Source of the DNA: Gnetum montanum
Taxonomy: Eukaryota > Streptophyta > Gnetopsida > Gnetales > Gnetaceae
Assembly (NCBI GenBank): GCA_015680685.1
Contig: MNCI01018351.1
Span: 62,001 to 126,000 of the forward strand
DNA: 64,000 nucleotides
Direction: 5' to 3'
The notes under the pieces were generated by a model, which was not told the origin of the DNA, did no database searches, and saw only the letters and a program-made list of their open reading frames with translations. This document shows, piece by piece, positions 32,514-43,654 of this stretch. The first letter of the stretch is position 1; every line of letters begins with the position of its first letter. A program made the translations under genes and the position numbers.

Positions 32514-33337
32514 TGATGAGTGGTGAGGTACCCCTACACTCAACCATACAAATACGAGTGTTTCACACACTATCTAGTCGAACTCCAAGGACTAGGTGCT
32601 TATGTGCTTTAATGGAACACTCATGGTTTAATCAATCATCATCTTCCCAAACTTACTTGTATTGTCATGGTTGTATGGTTAAGTAAGCTTGATGTATATG
32701 ATTTTTTAATAGCTTTTGTATTTTTTGTGTCTTCTGCTAATAAAGGAGAGGGAGAGAGAACTAAGTGGATAACTTACATTAGCTATTCATTAACTAGTTT
32801 CTAAATGTTTCTAACACTAATATCCATTCCCACCTACCATACACATCCTGAACCAATGCAACACTATTGGGATTACCAAATACTAATTGTTACTGGGTTA
32901 CCAAGCACTACACACATGCTCGAAGCGGTCGTACTGAGTGTATTTTACTAAGGGGATTGAAGGTTGAGAGAGATATTAATTAACTAGGAAAGCATTAAAT
33001 AATAATTAATTACTAATTAGCTTAATCTGTATGCTGCAAGGTTTATCATAAAGTTCTTCTTTATTTTCGTACACAAAATTGTGCCCAGGTACAAATTGCT
33101 CAAATAAAGATCCGTTCACTCTATGGCTCCTACTATGGGCACACAAAAATAATTCTAACTCTAGAATGACAAAACTAGAAGAATCTAGCTAAGGGTCTAA
33201 ATCTAATGTATGGGAACCAAGGGTGTCACCTCTTATTTATAGAAGATGAGGCAGGATGTGATATCGCGTACGCGAAATTGCGTGGTGGATGTGATATTGT
33301 GTACATGATATCGCGTACGTGATATCGCTGTTCATCA
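32514..33337 (-). repeat. 3' LTR of Element 3
   Basis: About 824 bp, TGATGAG...TTCATCA on the plus strand. It pairs with 41456-42254. The U3 end (33255-33337) has repeated gatatcgcgtacg-type motifs, rich in CpG. Confidence 0.92.
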
Positions 33338-33350
33338 TACCCCCATGATT
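33338..33350 (-). promoter_or_regulatory. Polypurine tract of Element 3
   Basis: Minus-strand AATCATGGGGGTA directly abuts the 3' LTR start TGATGAAC. Confidence 0.8.
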
Positions 33351-35240
33351 GAATAAAAACTCATCCTCGAGTTCCTTACAAAATATTGGGAAGGTATGGG
33401 ATTATTGACTTGAATGACAACTAATGATGAATGGGATGACATGTGAATGGATCAACATTACAATACATGGCAACATTAGTGTTCATGACTACAAAAGTGA
33501 ACATTATACACAATTGATATCCAGCCTTATTTGGTAGCTGAGAAAGAAGAGAGAGAGAGAAAAGGAGAAGATGTTTTGTTGCCGACACCAAGATTGCACC
33601 TTCTGTTATCCATCCATAGCTACGCTATCAATCTTGTTCCATGCACAATCATTCCAGTAGTAGTCCATCCTAAGTGTTTCCTCCAGGTCTAGTCCATTGT
33701 TATATGATTGCCATCTGCACACACAACGCAGTCACATATGAGCAAGGACAAGTAAATCACAATATAGTTGATACCTTGCATCGGTGTAAGGTCCATTGGC
33801 TGAGTTGTGATATGGCCAATACGGATTCTAGAGATATAGCATTGGTGACTACCCAAGGTGTAGGGGTTAGGAAAAATTGAAAAAATTGGACTAGGGCCCC
33901 CATGAGTAAGAGCGATTCTCTTATAGCGATAGAATGGAAAAAGATAAGGAATAAGAAAGATGGAGAAAAAGAAACAACGACAACACCAATAAAATGGATG
34001 TCAGATATGGGAATGAAACAAAAAAAAATGTTGATTGTAGAAATGTTCAAGGGAAAGAAGTTGACTAGTGCACCAAATAGGAATGTTAGTGGGTCCTCCC
34101 CAAAGTAGGCTCATGCCCTTTATGCCTTGACAAACCCACATTCAAAGAGTTCGTAGGCTCTAGAAATGTAATTTGAGAGCAAGAGTTAAAGAATTAACCA
34201 CAAGAATTCACCAAAGAGAAAATAATGCATCAACCAAAATATAAACTACTAATACAACTGGAAATAAAGTGGAAAATGGAGAAAGAATGATGAGGAGAAA
34301 ACAATGTAAGGGAGTCCCAAGAACAAGGTGGTGTACAACCCCTTGTGTATTTATGGTTAATGTGACTAAGTAGATCTCATTCCAAATCTAGCCTCAAACA
34401 ATCCACATCCAGTGACTTCGCATTAATACATTTGGACAATCCATCCACTTAAAGTAACAAGAATGCTTCCACCAAAGAGTCACCACCATTACGAGGAAAA
34501 TGAGAAAGGGAGAAGCAGGAAGTGAGAAAGGGCCTTATTTAGAGGAAACATGTCTATTTAGTTCCATAACCAGTGCTTGTAGCCCAAATGATTATTTTGT
34601 CTAAGGGGTGTGCTTTGAATTCTCACTATTTTTTTTTGTGAGAAACACACCATTCAAAGACTTATTTTTATTGGCTCAACTTCCTTATAATAGAGCAATG
34701 TTGGAATGGTAAGAAAACTCAAGAAGAAAACATCCAAGAACCCAAGAGAATAGCCAGCACAAATGCATCAAATCTCTTTAAATTCACACCCTTTTCAGTC
34801 CTTGAGTCCTTCCGTAGTTTGAGAAATGCCCAATTAGCAATTCATTAATAGTTTTATTATTAAAGAAGGGGACTGTATAGTTCCAAGCCAAGAGAGACCA
34901 TAGAAATTCATGGATGCATGGATGACATGGACTCATTACCTGTTATATCAAAAGAACCATACCTTAGTATCAACATTATAACTCAAAGGTAAAAACAAAA
35001 CATTAGCAATCAATAGAATACAGTTCATACCACTATCATGAGCACTTATTAGGTGAAAAATCTAACAAAACAAAAATAACAAACAAAAACAAAAAACAAA
35101 AGAAACAGTCACACAAAGAAATGAGAAAGTGTAAATGATGGTGCAAAACAAAAACAAGAAAAATTAAAGAAATTTGTAAAACAAAAATGTGTAAAACAAA
35201 AACTTAAAAAGGAACTAAGGGCCTCAAATGGTTAGCAGAG
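33351..35240 (-). other. Post-pol interval of Element 3 with ORF3 remnant
   Basis: Reading on the minus strand: T-rich tract (35040-35220), conserved post-pol block (34500-34660), and the ORF3 leader with a G-rich box CTCATGGGGGCCC (33894-33906). Next comes an acceptor-like GTGTGTGCAG followed at once by ATG at about 33715, but the frame closes after four codons. The rest of ORF3 is absent, and the sequence then runs to the polypurine tract. Short ORFs on either strand here show no conserved motif. Confidence 0.55.
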
Positions 35241-36515
35241 GTGGCCATCTCCCCCATGATTGAGTTGGAAGGAGGAGATTCAAAATAGTGAGCAGGGTCA
35301 TCCCTTCTCAGAGGTATTATGTGCACTAGCCATTCTAAATTAATGGAAGGGTTTGGTCTGTTGCACAATGACTAACAATCTCTTATCAGGGCTCTCAAGT
35401 TTGTATATGGTCATGGCCCCTAATGGAAAGGTTGCATGAATAATGTAAGGTCCTTCCCATAGTGTTTGAAATTTTGTGCATTGTGGCACATGTGTGGGGT
35501 TCTAGTAAAGAACCTTATCTCCTAGTTGATACTTAACCTTTCGAATCTTCAAGTCATGACATTACTTGTTATATGCCTTGTGCAACTCATTTGATGATAG
35601 CTATAGGGAGTAGTTTTTTTCTACCATGTTTAAAGTTGCCAACCTTTATTTCTGTGCTAGATCAAGGTCAAGGTGGAGGTCACCATCCATTGATAGTGTA
35701 TGGAGCTTGTTTTGAATTGGAAGCTTTTCGTACACTAACTCATAGGGAGAGTAGCCTATAGGGAGTTTCTAGGTGGAGCGGTATGCCCAAAGAGCATCAT
35801 TCAGTTTAGTGCTCCAATCTCGCCTATACTTGATAATTATCCTAGTCAATATTATAATGATCTCCCTATTGGTGACCTTAGCTTATCTGTTAGCTTAGGG
35901 GTGATAAGGTGTAGTCAATTTTTGTTCAACCCCCAAGTATTGCATTAACTTTCGAAAAGTTGTACCTGTGAAGTGTGTTCCATTATCCGAAATAAGTGCA
36001 CGTGGCACACAAAACCTATTTATGATTTGTTGTTGCACAAATCATGTAGCTGTAGATGATGTGCAATCTTTAATAGCCCATTTTGTTAAATAGTCTACGG
36101 TAACTACAATGTAAGCTTTTCCATTGGACATTGGTGTAATGGGCCCCATAAAGTCTATTTACCAAATGTCGAAGGGTTCTAACAGTTGAATCTATTTTTG
36201 AGGATCCTCCATTTTAGCAGTCATTCCCCCATCACGTTGATAGCACTCACAAGATCAGAAAAATTAATGGGCATCCCGAAATAATGTTGAACAATAATAT
36301 CTTACAAGAAAGATCTTAATAGTCATTCATCTCCCTGCATAGTGACCCCCACAAGGGCCATCATGAGTATCTTGGAGAACTCTCAGTTGGTCTACATCAG
36401 GAACACACCATTGAACCAAGCCATTAGGACACCCTTTGTAAAGTTGTCCATTGATCTCCATGAAGTACTTGGATCTATGAAGAAACTGTTGTTTCTTCCT
36501 AAGGTCCAACTCCTA
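35240..36515 (-). pseudogene. pol: Integrase of Element 3, broken
   Basis: On the minus strand the zinc-binding N-terminus reads QDTHDGPCGGHYAGR then CECYQ, with one Cys pair altered. The catalytic core has IDFMGPI, VTVDYLTKWA and ISDNGTHFTG, followed by VTNREI with the third acidic residue. The C-terminal part has GDKVLY and LWEGPYIIH, and ends near 35240 at the NHGGDGHLC segment. Several TAG stops interrupt it. Frame and motif order match Elements 1 and 5. Confidence 0.8.
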
Positions 36516-36654
36516 TGGTGTTTGTTGAGTAAGGAGATAGGTGAGAATGCTACTATACTAGTTCATCTCTATGGATAGTTTTTTATTCACTACATCAGCA
36601 AAGAGGGCTTCATCAAGAAAATTATTAGACATTACATATTCATCCTCTTTGCTA

Positions 36655-37070
36655 TCCTAGCACAACTGAGATAAATGATCTACAACTACATTCTTAGTGC
36701 CATTCCGATCGATCATCGTTAGATTGAAATCCTGTAGGATTACCAACCATTGTACAATATGAGGGCTAACCATTGGCTTATTCATGAGGAACCAGATTGC
36801 ACTATGATCTGTGTGGATGAACACTTTGTAACCTAACATATAGTGCCTAAAATTATCTAGTGCAAACACTACAGCTATTAATTCTTTCACTGTAGTTGAG
36901 TAGTTAAGTTGTGCACCGACGATACTTCTGCTTGCATAGTGGATGTAGTAAGGGTGTTTTTCATCATATAACTATGTAAGTACAGCTCCTAAGGCATAAT
37001 TGGATGCGTTTGTCATGATGTGGAATGGTCTAGACCAGTCAAGAGCTTGTAGAATGGGAGTTTCTACTAG
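36655..37070 (-). pseudogene. pol: RNase H of Element 3, broken
   Basis: The open piece 36657-36890 covers KELIAVVFALDNFRHYMLGY, then VFIHTDHSAIWFLMNK with the TDH acidic residue. Upstream on the minus strand is the first acidic strand (HIMTNASNYALG-like). It directly follows RT and precedes integrase. Confidence 0.8.
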
Positions 37071-37289
37071 CTTTCATTTCAGGGTTTGGAATGCTCATTC
37101 ACATTCCTTGGTCCACTCAAAAGGTATGTCCTTCTTTGTTAGCTCTACCAATAATTTGGCAATCTTGGAGAAGTTTTTAATGAATCTCCTATAGTAGCCA
37201 GTGTGTCCAAGGAATGACTAAATGTCTTTGATAGTTTTTGGTTGATAGGTGATTCCTTGGATGACCCTAATTTTATCTGGATCTACCTC

Positions 37290-38312
37290 TATTCTTGCAT
37301 GTGAAACCTTATGCCCAAGTACTATGCCTTCTTAGACCATTAAATGGCTTTTCTACCAGTTGAGCCTTAGATTGATTTCTACGCATCTTTTCAACACTTG
37401 CTCTAACCGGTCCAAGGCTTGATCACAATTTGTTCCATAGGTGGAGAAGTCATCCATAAAGACTTCCACTCTATTTCCTATCTACTGTTGGAATATGCTT
37501 AGAACTAGGTGTTGAAACATGGTAGGAGCATTACACAAGCCAAACAAAATTTGTTTATATGCAAATGTTCCCCAAGGACTGGTGAACATTGTCTTAGCTT
37601 GGTCTTCTAGGGCTATTTGTATTTGGTTGTATCCACTATAGCCATCCAGAAAATTGTAATAGCGATTCCCTACTATGATGTCTAAGACTTGGTCAACAAA
37701 TGGCAATAGAAAGTAATCCTTAAATGTCACCATGTTTAGCAACCTAAAATATATGCATGCCCTCCATTTTTCTCCCTTTTTAGGCATGATTACCAGAGGG
37801 CTAACCCATTTGCTATCAACAATGGGATATATGAACCCAGCCTTAAGAAGCTGTTCTATTTCTTCTTTTACTACTTGCTTCAATTTTGGGTTCAATCACC
37901 TCTGCGGTTGTTTTCAAGGTTTCATGGAGGGGTTAGTGTAAATCCTATGTTGGCATATCCTAGGATCTATTCCAGTTAATTTAGGATATGACTAGGTAAA
38001 GGTTTTTGACAACTTGTTTATTACTTTTAGCAGTATTTCTTTTTTTTTGGAAACAAGTCTTGCATTGATGATTATCAGTTTTCCATTTTCAAGGATCATA
38101 TATTCCAAACTGGTGGGCAATGGTTTTAATTCTAGGGGCTCTTGTTTGAATTTTTTAGGAATTTCCAACTTCCCCCAATTGATGTTTTCAATGTTAAGGC
38201 CTGGAAGTTGGTAGTGGACTTGCTCTAGTGTGTCTATGCTTTCTATGTAAGCGCAAGTTATTTCCTCAGTTAGTTCCATGCACATGAGTGAGTTGCTCTC
38301 TTGATCAACCAT
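37290..38312 (-). pseudogene. pol: Reverse transcriptase of Element 3, nearly open
   Basis: The pre-RT segment is the open frame 37992-38312 (EPLELKPLPTSLEYMILENG). The open frame 37482-37895 carries KKGEKWRACIYFRLLN, FLDGYSGYNQIQIALEDQ and FGLCNAPTMFQ. A single TAG (37479-37481) separates it from the catalytic VFMDDFSTYG. The Asp expected in CIDYR is Tyr here (CIYFR), which would damage activity. Overall it is the best RT in the window. Confidence 0.88.
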
Positions 38313-38428
38313 TAGCCACTGGGTGTCTTGTTGTTATGTGGTTGCTGCATACAAGCACTTTGTATGTTAATTTCTTGTGCATACCACTTGCATGCAGGCA
38401 ATACTAAACTTTGCACAACCCATGATCT

Positions 38429-38850
38429 CTACACGTAATTGCACCTTGTATCACTGTATGCGATGCATGAAATCTTCTTCTTCTTGATCTTTCCAAAAGT
38501 GTTCTTCTTAGATATTTCTAGGGAAAGATTGCAGATTGCTAGGAATGCATCTATAGTACTTAGCCATGCCCTTCCCATTATGATTGGGAAGTCCCCTTTA
38601 CCATTATTCACTTGTATCACTAGGAAATTAGCTGGGTATGACCACCCACACAAAGTGGTGACGATGTCCTCCACCAATCTCAAGGGAATAGTGATGGATT
38701 GGTTGGCTAGCTCTAGGTGAATATTGCTCTTCTTCAATGAAGAAAGGCTCCAGGCATTGTATATTTCTTGTTATATTAAGTTGAATTCAGAACCTGAATC
38801 CAAAAGAGCTTTGCATGGCTCATTCCCAGTGATTTGCAGATAGATTAGAG
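38429..38850 (-). pseudogene. Aspartic protease of Element 3
   Basis: The active site ALLDSGSEFNLI keeps the catalytic Asp-Ser-Gly (38791-38799). One stop follows shortly. The open frame 38429-38737 then holds the core (VEDIVTTLCGWSYPANFLVI) and GRAWLSTIDAFLAI. It lies between gag and RT, as expected. Confidence 0.82.
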
Positions 38851-38859
38851 GGCTTCCAA

Positions 38860-41311
38860 GATCAGAGAATTTCTTGGGAAGTTGGCCAGCCTTGATCCAG
38901 TCAATAACGGCATGTGTTAACATGACCATATGCATTGAGCTCGGTGTTTGGTTCGAAGAGAGTTCTAAAGCCTTATTTGATGGGGAGGTATTTAGAGGTT
39001 TAACCGCTTATGCTTGTAAGGGCTTAGTTAGACTTTTGGTTTTGAAGAAATGTCTTTTCTTCATATGGTTGTCAGAACTAATAGTGGGTTGAGAATTTAT
39101 AGCCCTTGTAACATTGCATTGCTGTAGTTGAGTAGGGAGTTCCCCTTGCATTGCTGGAGTGGGTGGAAATGGAGCTATTGGTGTGAGAGCTATGGATGGA
39201 TTTGAAGGATGGTATATTTGTGGGTTATATCTCCTAGGAGAAGGAGTACTATAATACTCATGGGCTTGGTAGTGATATTTTGGTGTAATGTGACCAACAG
39301 AGTCTTGTGGAGAGATTGGATGCTACATGTAGTAGCCATATGGGTTAGGTTGCTGGTATGGGTATTGTTGCCTTGGTGGTGGCATCCCCCATGACTATGG
39401 GTATTACCACTGTTGATGTTGCTCAATAGGTTGTGGTGGAGTTCCACTTGGATAATATGTTAAAGGTTGGTGGAACTACCTTGGATTACCTTAGGGATCA
39501 AGTAATCATTAGGGTATTTGCCATTTATTTAGTCATGGGTTGAGCGCATACACCCCAGACTCTTGTAGATGTGAGATCACTAGGCAACATCCTTTAGGAT
39601 GGTCGTATTGGCATATCTTGCATCCACTATCATTTTCTGTGTNGGAGTTCCACATTTTTTCTACCTTTGTTGATACTTCTGATGTTAACTTTTGGAGAGG
39701 CAAATTTTTCCTATTCACCATCTCTTTGAGTAGTGACTCTTCTTCCTCCTCACAAAATCTCACTTCCCTTTTTCAAAGGGAAGGATCTCGGTTGTATTCT
39801 TCTACACTTTCTCTCTTTTGTAGCTCACATTCTTCTTTGGAAACTTGCTCTAGCAATCTATGAATTTGATGAGACCTAAGCACCGATAATCTTCCTTGGG
39901 CATATGTCCCAAGGGTTCTTCTAGTTTCATGCCTAAGTCCATCCATGAGATGGCATAGTTAATCCTGCTACAAATAACCATGGTCAGGGCAACAATGTAA
40001 CAGTGCATAATAGCGGCCCATGGCAGCATCCAAGGGTTCATGATTTCCTTGCTTCCATCCTTGGATTTGCTTCCGCAGGTTAGACACTTGGGAGTATGTT
40101 TGGTACTTATCATTGAACAGTTCTAACATTATAATTCACCTCCGAATGGATTCCAGTTCTAAGGACTGGTACTAGCTTTCAGCTTCTTTCACTAGTGTCC
40201 TTGGGAACAACTTTAGTTTTTGCCATTTGTTTTCTATGTTTTTCAAGGTACATGCATCGTGGGATGCTTGTAAATGATTTTGAGGATTAGCGTTGTATCC
40301 TCCTTCAAATCGTGGGATGTTGTTCATGTCTAACCTCTTGATCCTACTATCCTTTTGGTGCCTTGCTGGAACTTTTACAGCCTCCATTATATCTAGCATG
40401 CTTCTAGTTACGAGTAGGGGTTCTTCATGATCATCTCATTCATAGTATCTATGGTGTCTATGTGGTTCCCTACTCTCCCTTCTTCTATGCCTTGATTCTT
40501 TAGAGTGCCCTCATCCTCATTCTCGACTATCTCGTCGATGACTTTCACTTTGTTTTCCATTATCCTCATGATTGGTTTCCCTATGACTGTGTCTAGACAC
40601 TGAAGAAGAGGGTGAAGATGATGATGAAGGTGAAAAAGAAGAAGAACCATCGCCATAATGATTTTTTCTACCTTCTCTTCGGTGGTCTCGGCCTCGATCA
40701 TGATCATGATCAGAACATCCACCCTTATCGTGTGTTCGTGTTCCTTTGTTAAACACTTCGTGTTCGTGGGTATCAAAACCAGGGTTGTGAATAGTGAAGT
40801 GAAGGTTCTAATACATCATCCCCTGACCAATGTTAGGAGGAGGAACATCATTTCGTGGAGAACTTGTTGAGGCAGGTTTACCATTCTCAATTTTTCTTAA
40901 AACATGCAGAGCACCATGGTGCCATTTACCCTTCAAAGATGTATGGTATCTCTCCTATTGCAAGTTCCTTTGACGTTGCGCTTCTGTGGGATGATAGTTT
41001 CTTGAGTCATGATCACATGTAATATATTCTGTGTATAAAAGCAACATGCCTATTTGTGTGAGAGCACAAAGGAGCATGTTGGGAACTGATCAGTCTAGAG
41101 GCAACACTATGTTACCCTCCAAGTCTTTCCAACGCAGTTGTTCATCTTGGTGGAGAATAAAGGTGAAATCGGGCACATAGTCATCAAGATGAGTATATAC
41201 CACATGAAATAATTGAGGAACTAGCAGATCCTGGTTATGTGTATTATGCCACCAACTACCTCTTGCGTTAGTCCTAGGCGGTGAAGTGCTCTTATGCAAA
41301 GAAGAAGACAT
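38860..41311 (-). pseudogene. gag: gag of Element 3, partly open
   Basis: ATG 41311 opens MSSSLHKST and the conserved N-terminal domain (VVYTHLDDYVPDFTFIL, then WKDLEGNIVLPLD). An Arg/Asp/His/Ser-rich region follows (40408-40776). The gag core is at 39860-40399 (GGYNANPQNHLQASHDAC). A zinc knuckle (CKICQYDHPKGCC, about 39580-39625) sits in the open frame 39533-39763, followed by a Pro/Gln/Tyr-rich linker to about 39190. The knuckle has three, not four, residues before His. An N at 39643 hides one base. Confidence 0.85.
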
Positions 41312-41436
41312 CTTGTCTTGTTCAGTGTGTAATGTATTATTGTCTTGTCTTTCTTTGATTAACCCTAAGGGTTCAATCTAACATTCCAATGATATGAATG
41401 ATTTCCTATGTTCTATGTAGCGCAAAAACAACTAAG

Positions 41437-41455
41437 TCCCCGGCAATGGTGCCAA
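41437..41455 (-). other. Primer binding site of Element 3 (tRNA-Asp type)
   Basis: Minus-strand TTGGCACCATTGCCGGGGA directly follows the 5' LTR end CATCA. It matches TGGCGCCGTTGCCGGGGA with only two transitions, the best preserved primer site in the window. Confidence 0.92.
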
Positions 41456-42254
41456 TGATGGGTGGCAATGTACCCCTACATTCAACCATACGAATACGAG
41501 CGTTTCACGCATGATCTAGTCGAACTCCAAGGACCAAGTGCTTATGCGCCTTAATGGAACACTCAGGGTTTAATCAATCATCATCTTTCCAAACTTACTT
41601 GTATTTTCATGGTTGTATGGTTAAGTAAGCTTGAGGTATATGATTTTTTTATAGCTTTTGTATTTTTTGTGTCTTTTGCTAATAAAGGAGAGGGAGAGAG
41701 AACTAAGTTCCTAACTTACATTAACTAGTTTCTAAATGTTCCTAACACCATTATATGTTCCCACTTGCCATACACATCCTAAACTAGTGTAACGCTACTG
41801 GGATTACCAAACACTAATCGTTACTAGGTTACCAAGCGCTACATGCATGCTTGAAGTTGTCATATTGAGTGTATTTAACTAAGAGGGTTGAAAGTTGAGA
41901 GAGATATTAATTAACTAGGAAAGAATTAAACAATAATTAATTACTAATTAGCTTAATTTGTATGCTTCAAGGTTTATCATAAAGTTTGTCTTTATTTTCG
42001 TACACGAAATTGTGCTCAGGTACAAATTGCTCAAATAAAGATCCGTTCACTCTATGACTCCTACTGTGGGCACACAGAAATAATTCTAACTCTAGAATGA
42101 CAAAACTGCAAGAATCTGGCTAAGGGTCTAAATCTAATGTATGGGAACCAAGGGCATCGCCTCTTATTTATAGAAGATGAGGCAAGATGTGATATCATGT
42201 ATGCGATATTGCATGGTGGATGTGATATCATGTACACAATATCACGGTTCATAA
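41456..42254 (-). repeat. 5' LTR of Element 3
   Basis: About 799 bp, paired with 32514-33337. The U3 end (42185-42250) holds the same gatatc/gcgatatt motif cluster, more decayed than in the 3' LTR. Confidence 0.92.
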
Positions 42255-42568
42255 ATCATTTAAAATTTTTTTCCATAAAAGAGAAGCATCAATATAACAA
42301 TCAAGGTTGGAAAGTCTATAACCACTAGCAATAATGAGAAGATTCGTCTTTGATGGATTTTTAAAGTCTTTTGTAATTTTGTAAACTTTAATATCCATCT
42401 AGTATTTTGTCATTGTGCAATGCATCCACTTGAATACAGTTTTGTAATGAGATATTCTGGTTTTGTAATGGTAGCTAATCTAGTCTTGATCACCCCAAAA
42501 TTTTTGTAATGGAACTTTGTCCATTTATATTTAACTCAAGGATGAGATTTTAGTCAATTGTGAAAGTA
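42255..42568 (+). other. 3' internal tail and polypurine tract of Element 2
   Basis: Resumes Element 2 after Element 3. No ORF. It has several ttttgtaa motifs (42369-42520) that also occur before the 3' LTR of Element 1. The tract before the LTR (caattgtgaaagta, 42555-42568) looks like a polypurine tract with G-to-A decay. Confidence 0.6.
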
Positions 42569-43649
42569 TGATGAGATTTGATATGTTAGGTAGTTGAGTT
42601 ATGAGGATATGATGAAGCATCATTTATCAAGTGTATTACTTGGTTGAGATATTGTAGATGCTATATCACAAATGTTAAATCATGGATGTTATGTCACATC
42701 TGTGTTATAGCATTCTCGTTGGTGCATCTTAATTGGTTGCTACATCGTAGATGCTATATCACATCTGGTATATCATAGATGCAATATTGCATCTACTATA
42801 ACTTAGTTGCATTAATGCATCATTGTCAATGCATCTCGTCAATGTAGCCAAATGCATTGATGCATCCTCATCAATGTAATACTTGTATTTTCCTATAAAA
42901 TATGCAAGCATCCATAGTGTATTTGGCACCATTTGGTCAATAGTGTAGCTAAACTCTTGTAGTTTGTTTTTGTAATCTTAACAAATAGTCAACAAGTACC
43001 TGCAATATGTGTTTGAGCCAATTGTACAATATCTTATTTGAGTGACATTATACTTAGACACATTCCATGAGTGATAATAAGATCAAAATTGATTCATATT
43101 CATTGCAACACTTTGACTTAAAATAGAATTATTTTCAATGCAATTTATTTTCCATGTAGTTAGTTAATATTTATATTTCCATGCACGTTAATTAATCAAT
43201 GGAATAAGAACTACTAGTTTCGAGTGTAAACATGTATTTTCTTGGTAATCCTAGAAATGTTCTTACTTGGTTTATCTGGTAGCATAACACATGAAAATTC
43301 TAACAGTGGGTATGTAAGTTCAAGACATGTATGATAAGCTGGGAATGAACACCCATCACCCTTAGGATAGTTTTAGATTTAATTTTATTATTAATTAGAT
43401 TAAATAATTAATTTCTATGTCATTATTCAGTTAGTTTAAGACCCCAGTAATACCAATAATAATATGCCTCACGTTGGGATAAATCATACGTGATAATTCT
43501 ACTACTAGTCCAAGTGAGAAGACAACAACCTATGAGCAATGCTTAACAATCTATATACCACACTAGATCCATCCATGGAATTTAACTAGATAGCATGTAA
43601 ATGTTTGTGATTCGTATAGCTGGACACAGAGGATACCTACCACTCATCT
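42569..43649 (+). repeat. 3' LTR of Element 2
   Basis: About 1081 bp, TGATGAGATTTG...CTCATCT, paired with 27452-28513. U3 motif cluster at 42640-42850. Confidence 0.9.
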
Positions 43650-43654
43650 GCTTT

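Larger units (their letters stand above)
32514..42254 (-). mobile_element. Element 3: Athila-like retrotransposon nested in Element 2
   Basis: About 9.7 kb on the minus strand. It has a 5' LTR (41456-42254), near-perfect primer site, gag, protease, RT, RNase H, integrase, post-pol block, ORF3 leader, polypurine tract and 3' LTR (32514-33337). It is the best preserved element here: long stretches of gag and RT are open and the protease keeps Asp-Ser-Gly. It lacks ORF3 apart from a few codons. Flanking bases attgt (32509-32513) and atcat (42255-42259) could be a decayed target duplication. Some stops and one N (39643) remain. Confidence 0.9.
27452..43649 (+). mobile_element. Element 2: Athila-like retrotransposon, pol-deleted
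   Basis: LTRs at 27452-28513 and 42569-43649 flank a primer site, gag, and a short remnant of the region downstream of protease. It then passes, without RT or integrase, into the conserved post-pol block and the ORF3 leader. Element 3 is inserted at 32514-42254. The flanks GTTTT (27447-27451) and GCTTT (43650-43654) form a 5-bp target duplication with one transition. The element landed in the minus-strand LINE. Without pol it could only have moved with help from relatives, if the loss came before insertion. Confidence 0.85.
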
